DNA from: Leptospira ellinghausenii
Lineage (GTDB): Bacteria > Spirochaetota > Leptospiria > Leptospirales > Leptospiraceae
Assembly: GCF_003114815.1 (NCBI RefSeq)
Contig: NZ_BFAZ01000002.1
Location: forward strand, 62,001 to 126,000
DNA: 64,000 nt
Direction: 5' to 3'
A model generated the notes under the pieces. That model was not told where the DNA came from. It made no database searches and saw nothing but the letters and a program-made list of their open reading frames with translations. Positions within the stretch are counted from its first letter, which is position 1; every line of letters begins with the position of its first letter. Positions 46,968 through 57,828 of the stretch are shown here, piece after piece. A program made the translations under genes and the position numbers.

Positions 46968-48188
46968 ATGGTAATGTACGAAAAAACAGCCGAACACTTT
47001 GGCCAAAAATTCAAAGACCTACCAGAAGGTCATTTACTCGTTAACTTAGGACCAAGCCATCCTGCTACCCATGGAATTTTACAAAACGTAATCCAGATTG
47101 ATGGAGAACGAGTTGTTGACACCGAATCTGTGATTGGCTATGTACACCGTTGTTTTGAAAAATTAGGAGAACGTTACGACTATAACCAGTTCTTAGTTTG
47201 TACGGATCGAATGAACTATGTATCCACTCCTTTGAACAACATCGGTTGGATCCTCACAGTGGAAAAGATGATGCAAATCCAAGTCCCTGATCGTGTGACA
47301 TACGTTCGTATGATCATCTCCGAACTTTCAAGGATCATGGACCATATCATTTGTAATGGGATTATGGGTGTGGACCTTGGGGCATTTTCTGGGTTATTAC
47401 ACCTTTTCCACCACCGAGAAAACATTTACCAAATTTTAGAGAAACTCACGGGAGCTCGCCTCACGACCACCTTCTGCCGAGTGGGGGGAATGGAACGAGA
47501 TATTTACCCGGAATTCCAATCCGAAATCAAACTCATTCTAAAGGGATTAAAACCAGCGTTAGACGAATTTGAAGAACTACTCATCAGGAACAAAATCTTC
47601 AATGAAAGAACGAAAGGCATTGGTGGGATTTCTTCCGAACGTGCGATTGCTTACGGTTTTTCGGGACCAAATTTACGCGCTGCAGGTGTCCCTTGGGACG
47701 TTCGTAAAGATGACCCTTATATGTTCTATGATAAGGTGGATTTTGACATTCCAGTGGGAGAGGACGGTTCCGCTCTTGACAGGACTCTGGTTCGTATGGA
47801 AGAGATGCGCCAGTCAATGCGGATCATCGAACAGCTAATTGACGGTATCCCTGAAGGTCCTTATCATGCAGATGTACCACACACTTTCCTTCCACCCAAA
47901 GACCGTGTGTATCACAATATGGAAGAACTCATTTACCATTTTAAGATCATTATGCACGGAGTGAAAGTTCCGCCAGGGGAATATTACCATGCCACAGAAG
48001 CTGCGAATGGAGAACTTGGATTCTATGTAGTATCGGAAGGGGAAAAATCTCCTTGGCGGGTACATGTGAGACGTCCATGTTTTTGGTACTACCAAGCGTT
48101 CCCAGAAATGGTGAAAGGTGGACTTTTGGCAGATACCATTGCGACAATGTCCTCACTCAATGTCATTGCAGGGGAGCTTGATTGTTAA
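46968..48188 (+). CDS. nuoD: NADH-quinone oxidoreductase subunit D
   Basis: The 49-kDa-type subunit that, with NuoB, forms the quinone-binding cavity. Conserved text includes [36 protein letters not shown], the RVGGMERD segment, and [11 protein letters not shown] late in the chain. Its 406 residues are normal. The ATG at 46968 follows a TTAGGCGG-like ribosome binding site; a second in-frame ATG is 6 bases on. Confidence 0.97.
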   Translation: MVMYEKTAEHFGQKFKDLPEGHLLVNLGPSHPATHGILQNVIQIDGERVVDTESVIGYVHRCFEKLGERYDYNQFLVCTDRMNYVSTPLNNIGWILTVEKMMQIQVPDRVTYVRMIISELSRIMDHIICNGIMGVDLGAFSGLLHLFHHRENIYQILEKLTGARLTTTFCRVGGMERDIYPEFQSEIKLILKGLKPALDEFEELLIRNKIFNERTKGIGGISSERAIAYGFSGPNLRAAGVPWDVRKDDPYMFYDKVDFDIPVGEDGSALDRTLVRMEEMRQSMRIIEQLIDGIPEGPYHADVPHTFLPPKDRVYHNMEELIYHFKIIMHGVKVPPGEYYHATEAANGELGFYVVSEGEKSPWRVHVRRPCFWYYQAFPEMVKGGLLADTIATMSSLNVIAGELDC

Positions 48189-48676
48189 TGGCGTATCAAT
48201 TTTCACAAGAATCGGAAAAAAGATTCCAAAGACTCATCCCACAATTTCCAAGCAAACGATCTCTCATTTTGCCATGTCTTTTTTTATTACAAGCTGACAA
48301 AGGTTTTGTGGATACAGAAGGGATGCAATACATCGCCGATCGGATTGGTGAACCAGTTTCTTTGGCACATGTGCACGGTGTGGCTACATTTTACACCATG
48401 TACAATAAAAAACCAGTTGGGAAATTCCATATCCAAATTTGTGCCAATATCTCTTGTTATCTGGCAGGTTCTGACTCCATCACGGAACACGTGTGTTCTA
48501 AATTAGGAATCGAAAAAGGGGAAACCTCAAAGGACAAAAAATACACTGTGGATGAAGTGCAGTGCCTTGGGGCTTGTGGGTTTGGACCAGTCGCTCAGAT
48601 CAATGATAAGTATTATGAAAATTTAACTCCAGAATCCATCGAAAAGATTCTTTCTGAATTGGAAAAAGAAGGATAA
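48188..48676 (+). CDS. nuoE: NADH-quinone oxidoreductase subunit E
   Basis: The 24-kDa-type subunit with the N1a 2Fe-2S cluster. The thioredoxin-like C-terminal part has the ligand pairs in [13 protein letters not shown] and [11 protein letters not shown]. The N-terminal helical part carries [12 protein letters not shown]. The ATG at 48188 overlaps the nuoD TAA by one base; an in-frame TTG at 48182 is less likely. 162 residues. Confidence 0.96.
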   Translation: MAYQFSQESEKRFQRLIPQFPSKRSLILPCLFLLQADKGFVDTEGMQYIADRIGEPVSLAHVHGVATFYTMYNKKPVGKFHIQICANISCYLAGSDSITEHVCSKLGIEKGETSKDKKYTVDEVQCLGACGFGPVAQINDKYYENLTPESIEKILSELEKEG

Positions 48677-48677
48677 C

Positions 48678-49949
48678 ATGGGACTTAAAACCTTACTCAC
48701 AACACATATTAATGCCGCTGATTCTCATACCTTAAAACACTACCAATCGGTGGGTGGGTACGAAAGTTTAAAAAAGGCAATCTCTTGTATGACCGCCGAA
48801 CAAATTGTAAACGATGTCAAAAATTCTGGGCTTCGTGGTCGTGGTGGAGCTGGGTTTCCTACAGGAAACAAATGGGGCTTCATTCCGAAAACCGACAAAC
48901 CAAAGTATTTAATTTGTAATGGGGACGAAGGGGAACCAGGTACTTTCAAAGACCGGATGCTCATCGAACGATTTCCTCACATGCTTATTGAAGGGATGAT
49001 CATTGCGGCAAAAGCCATTGACTCCCACCAAGGTTATATTTACATCCGTGGTGAATTTCACAAAGGGATTCGGATTGTGGAAACTGCCGTGGAAGAAGCA
49101 TACAAAGCAGGGCTTCTTGGAAAAAATATCTTAGGCCTAGGGTATGACTTTGATTTGGCTGTGTATTCTGGTGCAGGTGCTTATATCTGCGGAGAAGAGT
49201 CAGCTCTCATCAATTCTCTTGAAGGTAGGAGGGGCCACCCGCGTCTCAAACCCCCATTCCCTGCGGTATCAGGACTCTATGCTTGCCCAACCGTTGTGAA
49301 TAATGTCGAAACCTTTTGTAATGTTCCGCATATCATCCGTATGACGGGGGAAGAATACAAAAAAATCGGAACCGAAAAATCGCCCGGGACCAGGCTTTTT
49401 GCTGTCAGTGGGCATGTGAAAAAACCAGGGATTTATGAAGTGGAAATGGGAACTCCGATGAAGGAACTCATCTACGACATCTGTGGTGGGATGAAAAATG
49501 ATAAGGCATTAAAAGCAGTGATCCCTGGTGGAAGTTCCTCACCGATCTTAACGGCGGAAGAAGCGATGACGGCAACAATGGACTATGAATCCATTGCTTC
49601 CCTCAAATCTATGTTAGGTTCTGGCGCTGTGATCATTTTATCGGAAGAAACCGATCTCGTGGAAACCACTTACCGATTGGCAGAATTTTATTCTCATGAA
49701 TCGTGTGGGCAGTGTACACCATGTCGGGAAGGAACACACTGGGTCAAAGACCTTCTCCATAAAATCAAAGTGGGAGAAGGGACAGAAAAGGATGTAGAAC
49801 TCATCTTTTCTCTTTCCCGAAATATGGAAGGTGGCACCACCATTTGTCCGTTAGCGGATGCTTGTGTGATGGCAGTTCGACCTACGATGACGAAATTTAA
49901 GGAAGAGTTTTCTCTTCGATTGAAAAAGGAAGTGAGTCTTTCTCACTAA
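48678..49949 (+). CDS. nuoF: NADH-quinone oxidoreductase subunit F
   Basis: The NADH- and FMN-binding subunit, where electrons enter complex I. The flavin and nucleotide loops are [29 protein letters not shown] and [15 protein letters not shown]. The N3 4Fe-4S ligands are in [14 protein letters not shown] and the later [11 protein letters not shown]. 423 residues, normal length. It ends 15 bases before nuoH, leaving no room for nuoG or nuoI. Confidence 0.97.
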   Translation: MGLKTLLTTHINAADSHTLKHYQSVGGYESLKKAISCMTAEQIVNDVKNSGLRGRGGAGFPTGNKWGFIPKTDKPKYLICNGDEGEPGTFKDRMLIERFPHMLIEGMIIAAKAIDSHQGYIYIRGEFHKGIRIVETAVEEAYKAGLLGKNILGLGYDFDLAVYSGAGAYICGEESALINSLEGRRGHPRLKPPFPAVSGLYACPTVVNNVETFCNVPHIIRMTGEEYKKIGTEKSPGTRLFAVSGHVKKPGIYEVEMGTPMKELIYDICGGMKNDKALKAVIPGGSSSPILTAEEAMTATMDYESIASLKSMLGSGAVIILSEETDLVETTYRLAEFYSHESCGQCTPCREGTHWVKDLLHKIKVGEGTEKDVELIFSLSRNMEGGTTICPLADACVMAVRPTMTKFKEEFSLRLKKEVSLSH

Positions 49950-49964
49950 AGGTCACCAAATACG

Positions 49965-51035
49965 ATGGACTGGGCTTTAATACTTGCTTGGGGGATTAAA
50001 ATCCTCTCTTTGTTTTTTGTAATCTTAACCGGTGTGGCGTATTATACTCTCGCCGAACGAAAGTTTGCTGGATTTATCCAGGACAGACCTGGTCCAAACC
50101 GTGCAGGTCCTTTTGGAATTTTCCAACCATTGGCGGATGGGATTAAGTTCATCGCCAAAGAAGAAATATTCCCAAAAAATGTATCGAAGGGAATGTATCT
50201 CCTTGCACCCACAATCTCTATGACTTGTGCGATCATGGCCTGGGCTGTGATTCCCTTTGGCGGGACTCTTCCGGCACCAGAGTGGTTAACCACTCTTACA
50301 GGTGTGGCAACCATCGACTTACAAATTGCAAACCCAGACTCTGGCGTTTTGTATATGCTCGCGATTTCCTCTCTCTCAGTCTACGGAATCATGATTGCAG
50401 GATGGTCCAGTAACAACAAATACTCGTTACTCGGTGGTGTTCGGTCGACTGCTCAGATGATTAGTTACGAACTTCCCATGGGACTTTCCATTGTTTCCAT
50501 TGTGATCATGACAGGTTCTCTCAAACTCACAGACATCAGTGACTCCCAAAAAGACATGTGGAATATCCTCTCTCCACCTGGATTTGTTGCGTTTTTTATC
50601 TATGTGACAGCCATGTTTGCAGAAACAAACCGTTTGCCTTTTGACCTGGCAGAAGCCGAGTCGGAGCTTGTGGTTGGTTTCCATACTGAATATGGTGCAT
50701 TTAAGTTTGCTCTATTCTTTTTGGCAGAATACATGAATATGATCACCATGTCTTGCCTCACCACCTTACTTTTTTTTGGTGGATATAATGTTCCTTTCCA
50801 TCTTGGGGCCGGATCAGAATACCAAGCCTTTATTGGCCTTGGGTTTTTTATCTTAAAAGTATTGTTTTTTGCTTTTTTGTTCATTTGGGTGCGTTGGACA
50901 CTTCCCCGGTTTCGTTATGACCAACTCATGAAACTCGGTTGGAAAAAGATGATCCCTTGGGGGCTATTTGTTGTCATGTTTGCCTCCATCTACACTGTGT
51001 ATTGGAAAGAAGGATGGATGAAATTATTTATATGA
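49965..51035 (+). CDS. nuoH: NADH-quinone oxidoreductase subunit H
   Basis: Membrane subunit that closes the quinone chamber and starts the proton path. The 356-residue chain has about eight helices. Conserved loops are [23 protein letters not shown] with [12 protein letters not shown], and [24 protein letters not shown], both lining the quinone site. It overlaps nuoJ by 4 bp. Confidence 0.97.
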   Translation: MDWALILAWGIKILSLFFVILTGVAYYTLAERKFAGFIQDRPGPNRAGPFGIFQPLADGIKFIAKEEIFPKNVSKGMYLLAPTISMTCAIMAWAVIPFGGTLPAPEWLTTLTGVATIDLQIANPDSGVLYMLAISSLSVYGIMIAGWSSNNKYSLLGGVRSTAQMISYELPMGLSIVSIVIMTGSLKLTDISDSQKDMWNILSPPGFVAFFIYVTAMFAETNRLPFDLAEAESELVVGFHTEYGAFKFALFFLAEYMNMITMSCLTTLLFFGGYNVPFHLGAGSEYQAFIGLGFFILKVLFFAFLFIWVRWTLPRFRYDQLMKLGWKKMIPWGLFVVMFASIYTVYWKEGWMKLFI

Positions 51036-51631
51036 ACCTAGAAACTTCACCATCTCTTTTACTCTTTGTGTTTTTTGGAACGGTTACCGTCATCACGGCT
51101 TTAAGTGTCATTTTCCAAAAGAATCCAGTGGTTTCTGCTGTTTCCCTAGTGTTTACCTTTTTTTCCCTCGCAGGGATTTATGGGATTATGGGAGCCTTGT
51201 TTATAGCCACCATGCAGGTGTTAGTGTATGCGGGTGCCATTATGGTGCTTGTTGTGTTTGTTCTCATGTTACTTTCTCAAAGAGCTGAAACAATGTCTCG
51301 ATATCGGAAACACCCTATTCGTTTGGTTTTGTTATCTGTATTTGTGATCGGATTTTTTTTCCTTTTGTATTCCACTCTCACAACGGGTGTCCCTCATTCG
51401 GAACAAATGGGAAAAGGGTATGAAAATGCGGAGTATTCATTCCCCATCCAAGGAACGTCCACTGTGAATGCCAAGGGAAACGTGGCAACGGTTGGAGCTT
51501 CTACTTATTTAGATTACCTTCTGCCATTTGAAATGATTTCAATTTTGCTACTTGTGGCAGTGCTTGGGGCAGTGATTTTAGCAAAAAAGAAACTCACAGA
51601 AATCGACCAAACAAAGGATACGGTTTTATGA
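51032..51631 (+). CDS. nuoJ: NADH-quinone oxidoreductase subunit J
   Basis: Membrane subunit with five hydrophobic helices. The family segment [21 protein letters not shown], containing the pi-bulge helix 3, is clear. I begin at the ATG at 51032, which overlaps the nuoH stop by 4 bp; any longer reading falls inside nuoH. 199 residues, with a soluble loop of about 45 residues before the last helix. It overlaps nuoK by 4 bp. Confidence 0.94.
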   Translation: MNLETSPSLLLFVFFGTVTVITALSVIFQKNPVVSAVSLVFTFFSLAGIYGIMGALFIATMQVLVYAGAIMVLVVFVLMLLSQRAETMSRYRKHPIRLVLLSVFVIGFFFLLYSTLTTGVPHSEQMGKGYENAEYSFPIQGTSTVNAKGNVATVGASTYLDYLLPFEMISILLLVAVLGAVILAKKKLTEIDQTKDTVL

Positions 51632-51948
51632 ATCCAGTTATCAACGGAATCCCCGTTCATTACCTCCTTGGCCTTGCGGGAATCCTTTTTTCCATTGGGG
51701 TTCTTGGAGTTCTCATCAGACGTAACATTGTAATCATTTTTATGTCAGTGGAGCTTATCCTAAACTCGGTGAATTTAGTGTTTGTTACCTTCTCCAAAGC
51801 TTTATCTCATATCAATGGGGAAACCATTGTTTTCTTTGTGATGGCAATCGCTGCAGCGGAAGCAGCCGTGGGCCTCGCTCTTGTCATTGCGATCTTCCGT
51901 CACAAAAAATCCACGAACGTGGATGAACTCCAATCGATGAGATGGTAA
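51628..51948 (+). CDS. nuoK: NADH-quinone oxidoreductase subunit K
   Basis: Small three-helix membrane subunit, 106 residues. The essential membrane glutamates are in [15 protein letters not shown] and in the [16 protein letters not shown] helix. Starts 4 bp inside nuoJ and ends 4 bp before nuoL. Confidence 0.96.
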   Translation: MNPVINGIPVHYLLGLAGILFSIGVLGVLIRRNIVIIFMSVELILNSVNLVFVTFSKALSHINGETIVFFVMAIAAAEAAVGLALVIAIFRHKKSTNVDELQSMRW

Positions 51949-51952
51949 TCCT

Positions 51953-53881
51953 ATGTTAGATTTATTTCCAATCGTTGTTCTTCTTCCTCTGCTTGGTTTT
52001 TTGCATAATGGACTCTTAAAAGATCGAATCCCACACCGATTTGCAGGAGCCATTGGAACCCTCGCGGTTTTTATCCCTTTCCTTATCACCTTAGGTGCGT
52101 TTAATGAATTTAATCCAATGGAGCGAACTGCACCACATCTTGTGCCAGTGTTCGATTGGATTCTGATTGGAGATTTTAAAACCTCCTTTGGTTACCAAAT
52201 CGACCAACTCTCTTTGTATATGACTCTTATCATTACGGGTATTGGATCACTCATCCATCTGTATTCGATGGGGTATATGAAGGGCAATAAAGGATACAAC
52301 CGGTTTTTTGCTTATCTCAATCTATTTATCTTTTGTATGTTAAACCTTGTCCTCAGTGATAATTTGGTTTTAACCTTCCTTGGTTGGGAAGGTGTTGGTC
52401 TTGCTTCCTACTTACTCATCGGTTTTGATTATGACAAATCCTATGCCGCAGAAGCAGGGATGAAGGCATTTATTTTAAACCGAATCGGTGATGTTGGTTT
52501 TATCTTAGGGACAGGTTTTCTTTTTTGGTTAGGTGGGAGTTTGGAATACCTTACCTTACAAACCAATTTGAGTGAACTGTCAGAGTTTGCCTCTTATGCC
52601 AATCTCATTGCCCTTTTCTTTTTCATCGCAGCGATGGGGAAATCTGCACAGATCCCACTGTATGTTTGGTTACCAGATGCGATGGCAGGCCCAACACCTG
52701 TATCGGCTCTCATCCATGCGGCCACCATGGTAACGGCAGGAGTGTTCCTCATCGTACGACTCAACTTTGTATTTTACCTAGCACCGGATACTTCCTTTTT
52801 CATTGCATGTATTGGAGCTGCAACTGCACTTTTTGCGGCAACGATTGGGCTTTTGCAAAACGATATCAAAAAAATCCTCGCCTATTCAACGGTTTCCCAA
52901 CTTGGTTTTATGTTCCTTGCTATGGGTAGCATGAGTTATGTAGCAGGACTTTTCCATCTAATGACCCATGCGTTTTTTAAGGCATTATTATTCCTTGGTG
53001 CGGGTTCCGTCATCCATGCCCTCCACCATGAACAAAACATCAAACATATGGGAAAACTTTTTGGAAAAATTAAAATCACATCAATAACCTTCTTACTCGG
53101 AACGTTAGCGATTGCAGGTTTTTTCCCTTTCTCTGGATTTTTCTCAAAAGATTTGATTTTAGAAAAAACTTACACCTATGGTGCGTTTGGTTCCGTTCTT
53201 TGGACTGTCGGTGTTGTGGCTGCTTTTTTCACTTCCTTTTATATGTTCCGCCTTGTGTTTGTGGTATTTTTTGGAAAGGACAATACCGACTCCCACCACA
53301 AAGTGCATGAATCGCCTTGGACCATGACATTTCCTCTCGTGGTACTAGCCGTAGGAGCAGTATTGAGTGGATTTGTCCTTACTCCTCATTTCTTTTTGCA
53401 CATCGATACATTGGAACGTTACTTTGCTCCAGTTTTGGACAGGGGAACAGTTCTTGCGAACCAAATGGGAACATTTACCAAACACACAGAACTCACTCAT
53501 CAGGTTGAGATTTCCCTTGCGGCTTTTTCTGTTGGAATCGCAAGTTTAGGCCTTATTTTAGCATATTTCATTTACCAAAGGAAACAAAGTCCTATCCTCG
53601 AGGAACATACTGGTTTTCGTAAAATCCTCTTTCATAAATACTACATTGATGAAATCTATGATGTCCTTTTTGTGAAACCTTATGTGTTTTTATCAAAAGG
53701 AATCGCATATACCTTTGATATCAAAATCCTAGATCGTTTTTTTCTCGGGATTGGTGGGAGTTTTGGAGTGATTGCCAACGGGTTACGTAGACTCCAATCT
53801 GGATTCATCGGTGACTATGCATTGTATGTGGTTCTTGGTACGTTTTGTATCTTGGTTTATTTATTAACAAGGGGGGTGTAA
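51953..53881 (+). CDS. nuoL: NADH-quinone oxidoreductase subunit L
   Basis: Distal antiporter-like, proton-pumping subunit. At 642 residues it has about sixteen helices. Conserved text includes NLVLTFLGWEGVGLASYLLIGF (the helix 5 Glu), AAMGKSAQIPLYVWLPDAMAGPTPVSALIHAATMVTAG (Lys and His relay), and LLQNDIKKILAYSTVSQLGFM. The C-terminal part provides the lateral helix along the membrane arm. Confidence 0.97.
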   Translation: MLDLFPIVVLLPLLGFLHNGLLKDRIPHRFAGAIGTLAVFIPFLITLGAFNEFNPMERTAPHLVPVFDWILIGDFKTSFGYQIDQLSLYMTLIITGIGSLIHLYSMGYMKGNKGYNRFFAYLNLFIFCMLNLVLSDNLVLTFLGWEGVGLASYLLIGFDYDKSYAAEAGMKAFILNRIGDVGFILGTGFLFWLGGSLEYLTLQTNLSELSEFASYANLIALFFFIAAMGKSAQIPLYVWLPDAMAGPTPVSALIHAATMVTAGVFLIVRLNFVFYLAPDTSFFIACIGAATALFAATIGLLQNDIKKILAYSTVSQLGFMFLAMGSMSYVAGLFHLMTHAFFKALLFLGAGSVIHALHHEQNIKHMGKLFGKIKITSITFLLGTLAIAGFFPFSGFFSKDLILEKTYTYGAFGSVLWTVGVVAAFFTSFYMFRLVFVVFFGKDNTDSHHKVHESPWTMTFPLVVLAVGAVLSGFVLTPHFFLHIDTLERYFAPVLDRGTVLANQMGTFTKHTELTHQVEISLAAFSVGIASLGLILAYFIYQRKQSPILEEHTGFRKILFHKYYIDEIYDVLFVKPYVFLSKGIAYTFDIKILDRFFLGIGGSFGVIANGLRRLQSGFIGDYALYVVLGTFCILVYLLTRGV

Positions 53882-53882
53882 G

Positions 53883-55622
53883 GTGCCGGAACAAATTTTA
53901 TCCATCATTATCTTTTTACCGATTGTTTCCTCTTTTCTCATCGTAGTGCAAAAACGTGTGGGAGCAGTGGTAGTGATCTCTGCTTTATCCTCTGCCTTTA
54001 CGACGATTCTATCGGTGGGCCTTTTTTTCTTTTATGATGCTTCTAAGTCTGGGTTACAGTTTGTGCATTGGATTCCGGATTGGATCCTTTCTGGAAAACT
54101 CAGTGTAGATTACCATGTAGGTCTTGATGGAGTTTCACTACTTTTATTTGCCCTGACTACCTTTATGTTCTTTTTATCGAGCATTGCCTCCTGGTCCAAT
54201 ATCCCAAAAAAGATCAAAGAATTCCATATCTGTTTACTTGTATTGGAAACAGCTGTGCTTGGGGTATTTGCCGCAGGGAACTTAGTTTTGTTTTATGTAT
54301 TTTGGGAGTTAATGGTGCTTCCGATGGTTCTTATGATTGGAATTTGGGGTGGGGAAGAACGTACAAAAGCAGCACTCAAATACTTTCTATTTTCCATGGC
54401 CGGTTCCTTGTTTATGTTAGGTGGAATCTTAACACTCTATTTCAAAACAGGAAAAACTTCTATTGAATCCCTTTCCACAGCCAGTTTGGCCCTCTATTCA
54501 GAGCCACTCCAATGGTTTTTGTTTTTTAGTTTTTTTCTCGCATTTGCGATCAAAATTCCACTTTTCCCTTTGCATACTTGGATGCCTGATGTGCATACAC
54601 AAGCACCTACCGTTGGTTCGGTGGACCTTGCTGGTGTATTGTTAAAGATTGGGGCCTATGGTTTCATTCGATTTTGTATTCCATTTTTTCCTGAACAAAG
54701 TTTAATTTCACAATCAGGTGTCCAAACCCTTGCTGTGATTGGGATTGTGTATGGATCGATGGCAGCCCTTGTTCAAACGGATATCAAACGGATCGTTGCT
54801 TATAGTTCTTTATCTCACTTAGGTTTTTGTATCATCGGTATCTTTTCTTTTACAACGGAAGGAGTGGTGGGAGGAATGTTACAAATGGTTTCCCATGGAA
54901 TTTCCACTGGGATGATCTTTCTTATGATTGGTATGATCTATGAAAGAGCTCATACAAGAAACATATCTGAGTTTGGTGGTCTTGCCGGCCAGATGCCAGT
55001 GTTTTCTACTTTTTTTCTCATCGCAGTACTTTCTTCCATTGGCCTACCAGGAACAAATGGGTTTGTGGGTGAGTTTCTCATCCTTATGGGATCAATCAAA
55101 TCCAATGTATGGCTTGGTGGTATTGCCGCAACAGGTGTCGTTCTCGGAGCCTTATACCTTTTATGGTTTGTGAAACGATTCCTTTTTGGTGTGAGTAAAA
55201 CCATACAAGCAAAACCATACAAAGATCTCACCTTTAGAGAAATAGGAATTTTAAGCCCTCTTGTTGTGCTCATTTTTTGGATCGGTCTTTATCCAAAACC
55301 ATTTTTAGAGATTTTACATACATCATCAAATGTCTTTTTAAATGCAGGATCCATAGAATCTGTTGCAGAAAGAAAACAAATACAAAAGGATTTTCTGGGA
55401 ACAGGCGAACAAAGATTATTTGCTGATTATATCAGTTTAGGAAAGGAACCAAAATCTTTCGAAGAAAGATTAGGAGCTTATAAATCTTCATTTGCACTGC
55501 CTACCTTGGCTTTAAACCAAGAGTCAAATCCAAAACTAGAGGAAAACTTGGAGAATCTAGAGAACTCCATTGAATCCGATTTTAAATTGGAACCAACTCC
55601 AAACGAGAAAAAAGGAAACTAA
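53883..55622 (+). CDS. nuoM: NADH-quinone oxidoreductase subunit M with extended C-terminus
   Basis: Antiporter-like proton-pumping subunit. Conserved segments are VLFYVFWELMVLPMVLMIGIWGG (helix 5 Glu), KIPLFPLHTWMPDVHTQAPTVGSVDLAGVLLKIGAYG and VQTDIKRIVAYSSLSHLGF. The start is GTG, one base after the nuoL stop. The chain is 579 residues, longer than the roughly 510 of E. coli NuoM. The extra length is a polar tail of about 100 residues after the last helix (WIGLYPKPFLEIL), ending in a Glu/Asn-rich coiled-coil-like stretch. nuoN starts one base after the stop. Confidence 0.96.
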   Translation: MPEQILSIIIFLPIVSSFLIVVQKRVGAVVVISALSSAFTTILSVGLFFFYDASKSGLQFVHWIPDWILSGKLSVDYHVGLDGVSLLLFALTTFMFFLSSIASWSNIPKKIKEFHICLLVLETAVLGVFAAGNLVLFYVFWELMVLPMVLMIGIWGGEERTKAALKYFLFSMAGSLFMLGGILTLYFKTGKTSIESLSTASLALYSEPLQWFLFFSFFLAFAIKIPLFPLHTWMPDVHTQAPTVGSVDLAGVLLKIGAYGFIRFCIPFFPEQSLISQSGVQTLAVIGIVYGSMAALVQTDIKRIVAYSSLSHLGFCIIGIFSFTTEGVVGGMLQMVSHGISTGMIFLMIGMIYERAHTRNISEFGGLAGQMPVFSTFFLIAVLSSIGLPGTNGFVGEFLILMGSIKSNVWLGGIAATGVVLGALYLLWFVKRFLFGVSKTIQAKPYKDLTFREIGILSPLVVLIFWIGLYPKPFLEILHTSSNVFLNAGSIESVAERKQIQKDFLGTGEQRLFADYISLGKEPKSFEERLGAYKSSFALPTLALNQESNPKLEENLENLENSIESDFKLEPTPNEKKGN

Positions 55623-55623
55623 C

Positions 55624-57066
55624 ATGTCTTATACTCCTTCTTCGAATGATTTAATTGCAATCTCACCTATGCTCGTTCTTTGTGGAGTTGCTTTACTTTC
55701 TCTTGTTGTTCAGTTTTTGATTCCGAAAGAAGAAGAGGGGAAACCACTTTGGATCCTTTCTGTTCTGGGAATCCTTACAGCGATGTATGCGCTTTATCAC
55801 ATTACAAACTCACCTGGATACGGGAAATTTTTTGGATCCCAAATTTCGGTAAGCCCTCTTACAGTATGGCTCAGTGCCATTTATTTAATCGCTGGTCTTA
55901 TCACACTTCTCATCGCACCTCCCTTTTTATCCCAACATAAAACACTATTCCCTGAGTTTTTTCCCTTACTGCTTTTCTGTTTGTCGGGAATGATGTTTCT
56001 CACTTCTGGGTATGATCTGATTGTGATTTTTGTTGGTTTGGAAATTCTATCCCTCGCCTTGTATGTGATGATAGGCATGGCAAGGACTTCCGTGTCTTCT
56101 TTAGAAAGTGCGATGAAATACTTTTTATTAGGAAGTTTTAGTTCCGGTTTTATGTTACTTGGAATTGCTTTTTTGTATGGTGGTTCTGGTACAACGAATT
56201 TAGACGGTGCCCTACGAGGTTTATTTTTAAAAGGATACGAGGCCAACTTTTCAAAGTTAGGTCTTGGTTTATTTTTAGTTGGAGTTTCCTTTAAAGCTGC
56301 ACTTGTTCCTTTCCATTCTTGGACACCTGATGTGTATGAAGGCGCTCAAACTCCAATCACTGGATTTATGGCAAGTGCTGGAAAGGCTTCTGCTCTTGGG
56401 CTTGTGATCATCATTTTCAATCATGTTCCTGTTGGTGAAATCGGGAATGTTTGGAAAGTACTTATGGGTTCAATTGCACTAATCTCCATGACATGGGGAA
56501 ATATCGTTGCCCTCAAACAAGAAAATTTAAAACGAATGTTAGCTTATTCTTCCATTTCCCATGCGGGTTATATTGTCGCTGGGATCGCTTGTGGTGCTTC
56601 ACTTGAAGCATTGTATTATCTCTTTTCTTATTCTTTACTGAACCTTGCTGCTTTTGCAATTATCTCGTATTTGGAACAAGGGAAACATGAAGTCACTGTA
56701 AATGGGATCTCTCACTTAAGCGGTGAACATCCGTTAACTGCTCTTGCCCTAAGTGTGATTTTTTTGTCGTTTGCTGGGTTTCCCCCTCTCATCGGATTTT
56801 GGACCAAACTTTTTCTGTTACAAAAAATGGCAGAATCGGATCTCCTTTTCAATCGTATCCTTCTTTTTGGAGCGGTGGCAAACTCCTGTATCGCTTTTTA
56901 TTATTACATGAAAATTACGATCCAATCCTACATGAAACAAGAAACTGGGGCTGTCGCAGGTGTCAGAGATTTGCCGAGTATGCCAACCCTTGGATTTTTG
57001 GTCTTTTTGCTCTGTGTGTTTTTTACCGCAGGTTGGCTTTTTTTCCAACCAGGTGCCTTGCTCTAA
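55624..57066 (+). CDS. nuoN: NADH-quinone oxidoreductase subunit N
   Basis: Third antiporter-like subunit, 480 residues with about fourteen helices. Supporting segments are VGLEILSLALYVMIGM (helix 5 Glu), FKAALVPFHSWTPDVYEGAQTPITGFMASAGK and NLKRMLAYSSISHAGYI. The ATG at 55624 is preferred because a longer reading runs into the nuoM tail. Last gene of the operon. Confidence 0.96.
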   Translation: MSYTPSSNDLIAISPMLVLCGVALLSLVVQFLIPKEEEGKPLWILSVLGILTAMYALYHITNSPGYGKFFGSQISVSPLTVWLSAIYLIAGLITLLIAPPFLSQHKTLFPEFFPLLLFCLSGMMFLTSGYDLIVIFVGLEILSLALYVMIGMARTSVSSLESAMKYFLLGSFSSGFMLLGIAFLYGGSGTTNLDGALRGLFLKGYEANFSKLGLGLFLVGVSFKAALVPFHSWTPDVYEGAQTPITGFMASAGKASALGLVIIIFNHVPVGEIGNVWKVLMGSIALISMTWGNIVALKQENLKRMLAYSSISHAGYIVAGIACGASLEALYYLFSYSLLNLAAFAIISYLEQGKHEVTVNGISHLSGEHPLTALALSVIFLSFAGFPPLIGFWTKLFLLQKMAESDLLFNRILLFGAVANSCIAFYYYMKITIQSYMKQETGAVAGVRDLPSMPTLGFLVFLLCVFFTAGWLFFQPGALL

Positions 57067-57158
57067 ATCTGTTATAGCAGAATTACATCCAGGATAGCGA
57101 AAAACAAGTTGATTCTCTGGGGTATGGAAAAAGGCTAGTGGAAAGGTGGTAAATTCGA

Positions 57159-57692
57159 ATGGCAACGATTGTTAGAAAACAAGAAACGATCCAGGACAAA
57201 GACCAAGTGAAAGCATTTTTGACCCAAAAAGGTCTAGTGTATGAGTCTTATAAAACTCCTGAATCATTGGATCTTATCCTTGGCCAAAAAGGTTTATCGG
57301 ATGCGGAAAAAGAAGAAATACTTTCTGGTTTGGAATACCGTTTTGACCAATTGAAAAAAGAGCATGGATATAAGGCAAATGACCTAGTGGTCCTTCATGA
57401 TGAAGTACCAGGCATCAATGATATGCTCGCAAAGTTTGACAAACTCCATATCCATACGGATGAGGAAGTTCGGTATATCATCGATGGAAGCGGAATTTTT
57501 GGATTCATCATCGACGGGGAACGATTTGAAGTGCATGTAGGAAAGGGTGATTTTATTTCTATCCCAGCCAATACAAACCATTGGTTCACTTTGGACAAAC
57601 ATTTACGAATCAAAGCAGTTCGTTATTTTAAAGACAATTCTGGATGGACCCCTGTGTATGTAGATGAGTCAAAAATCCTCATCAATGCATAA
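57159..57692 (+). CDS. mtnD: Acireductone dioxygenase
   Basis: Cupin-fold dioxygenase of the methionine salvage pathway. It converts acireductone to the 2-keto acid of methionine and formate (iron form) or to other products (nickel form). Metal ligands are His and His plus Glu in [16 protein letters not shown], and the last His in TNHWFTL. 177 residues. None of the other salvage genes is adjacent, and no SAM riboswitch is visible in the 92 bp upstream. Confidence 0.92.
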   Translation: MATIVRKQETIQDKDQVKAFLTQKGLVYESYKTPESLDLILGQKGLSDAEKEEILSGLEYRFDQLKKEHGYKANDLVVLHDEVPGINDMLAKFDKLHIHTDEEVRYIIDGSGIFGFIIDGERFEVHVGKGDFISIPANTNHWFTLDKHLRIKAVRYFKDNSGWTPVYVDESKILINA

Positions 57693-57728
57693 GAGTTTTA
57701 AAAAATAGAATTAACATTCTGATAAAAA

Positions 57729-57756
57729 CCATCTCCCGATCTTTTCGGGAAGGTGG
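57729..57756 (-). terminator. Terminator of recJ (minus strand)
   Basis: TCCCGA at 57734-57739 pairs with TCGGGA at 57745-57750, extended outward by CCATC with GGTGG across a one-base bulge. On the minus strand it is followed by GGTTTTTATC (complement of 57720-57730), a U tract. It lies about 75 bases after the recJ stop, and may also stop mtnD transcripts from the other side. Confidence 0.65.
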
Positions 57757-57828
57757 GAAATAGAAAAGATTTTATGAAGATTTCTAGTTTAAACTGTTTG
57801 TGAAGGATTCTCAATTCATATCCATTTG

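Noticed and set aside
49950..51035. Possible nuoG or nuoI remnant within the complex I operon
   Set aside because: Gaps between nuoF, nuoH and nuoJ are 15 bp or are overlaps, and no frame in them contains ferredoxin-type Cys motifs.
57067..57158. Riboswitch upstream of mtnD
   Set aside because: The 92-base gap has no recognisable SAM-type stem or conserved core, and no terminator or anti-terminator pair.
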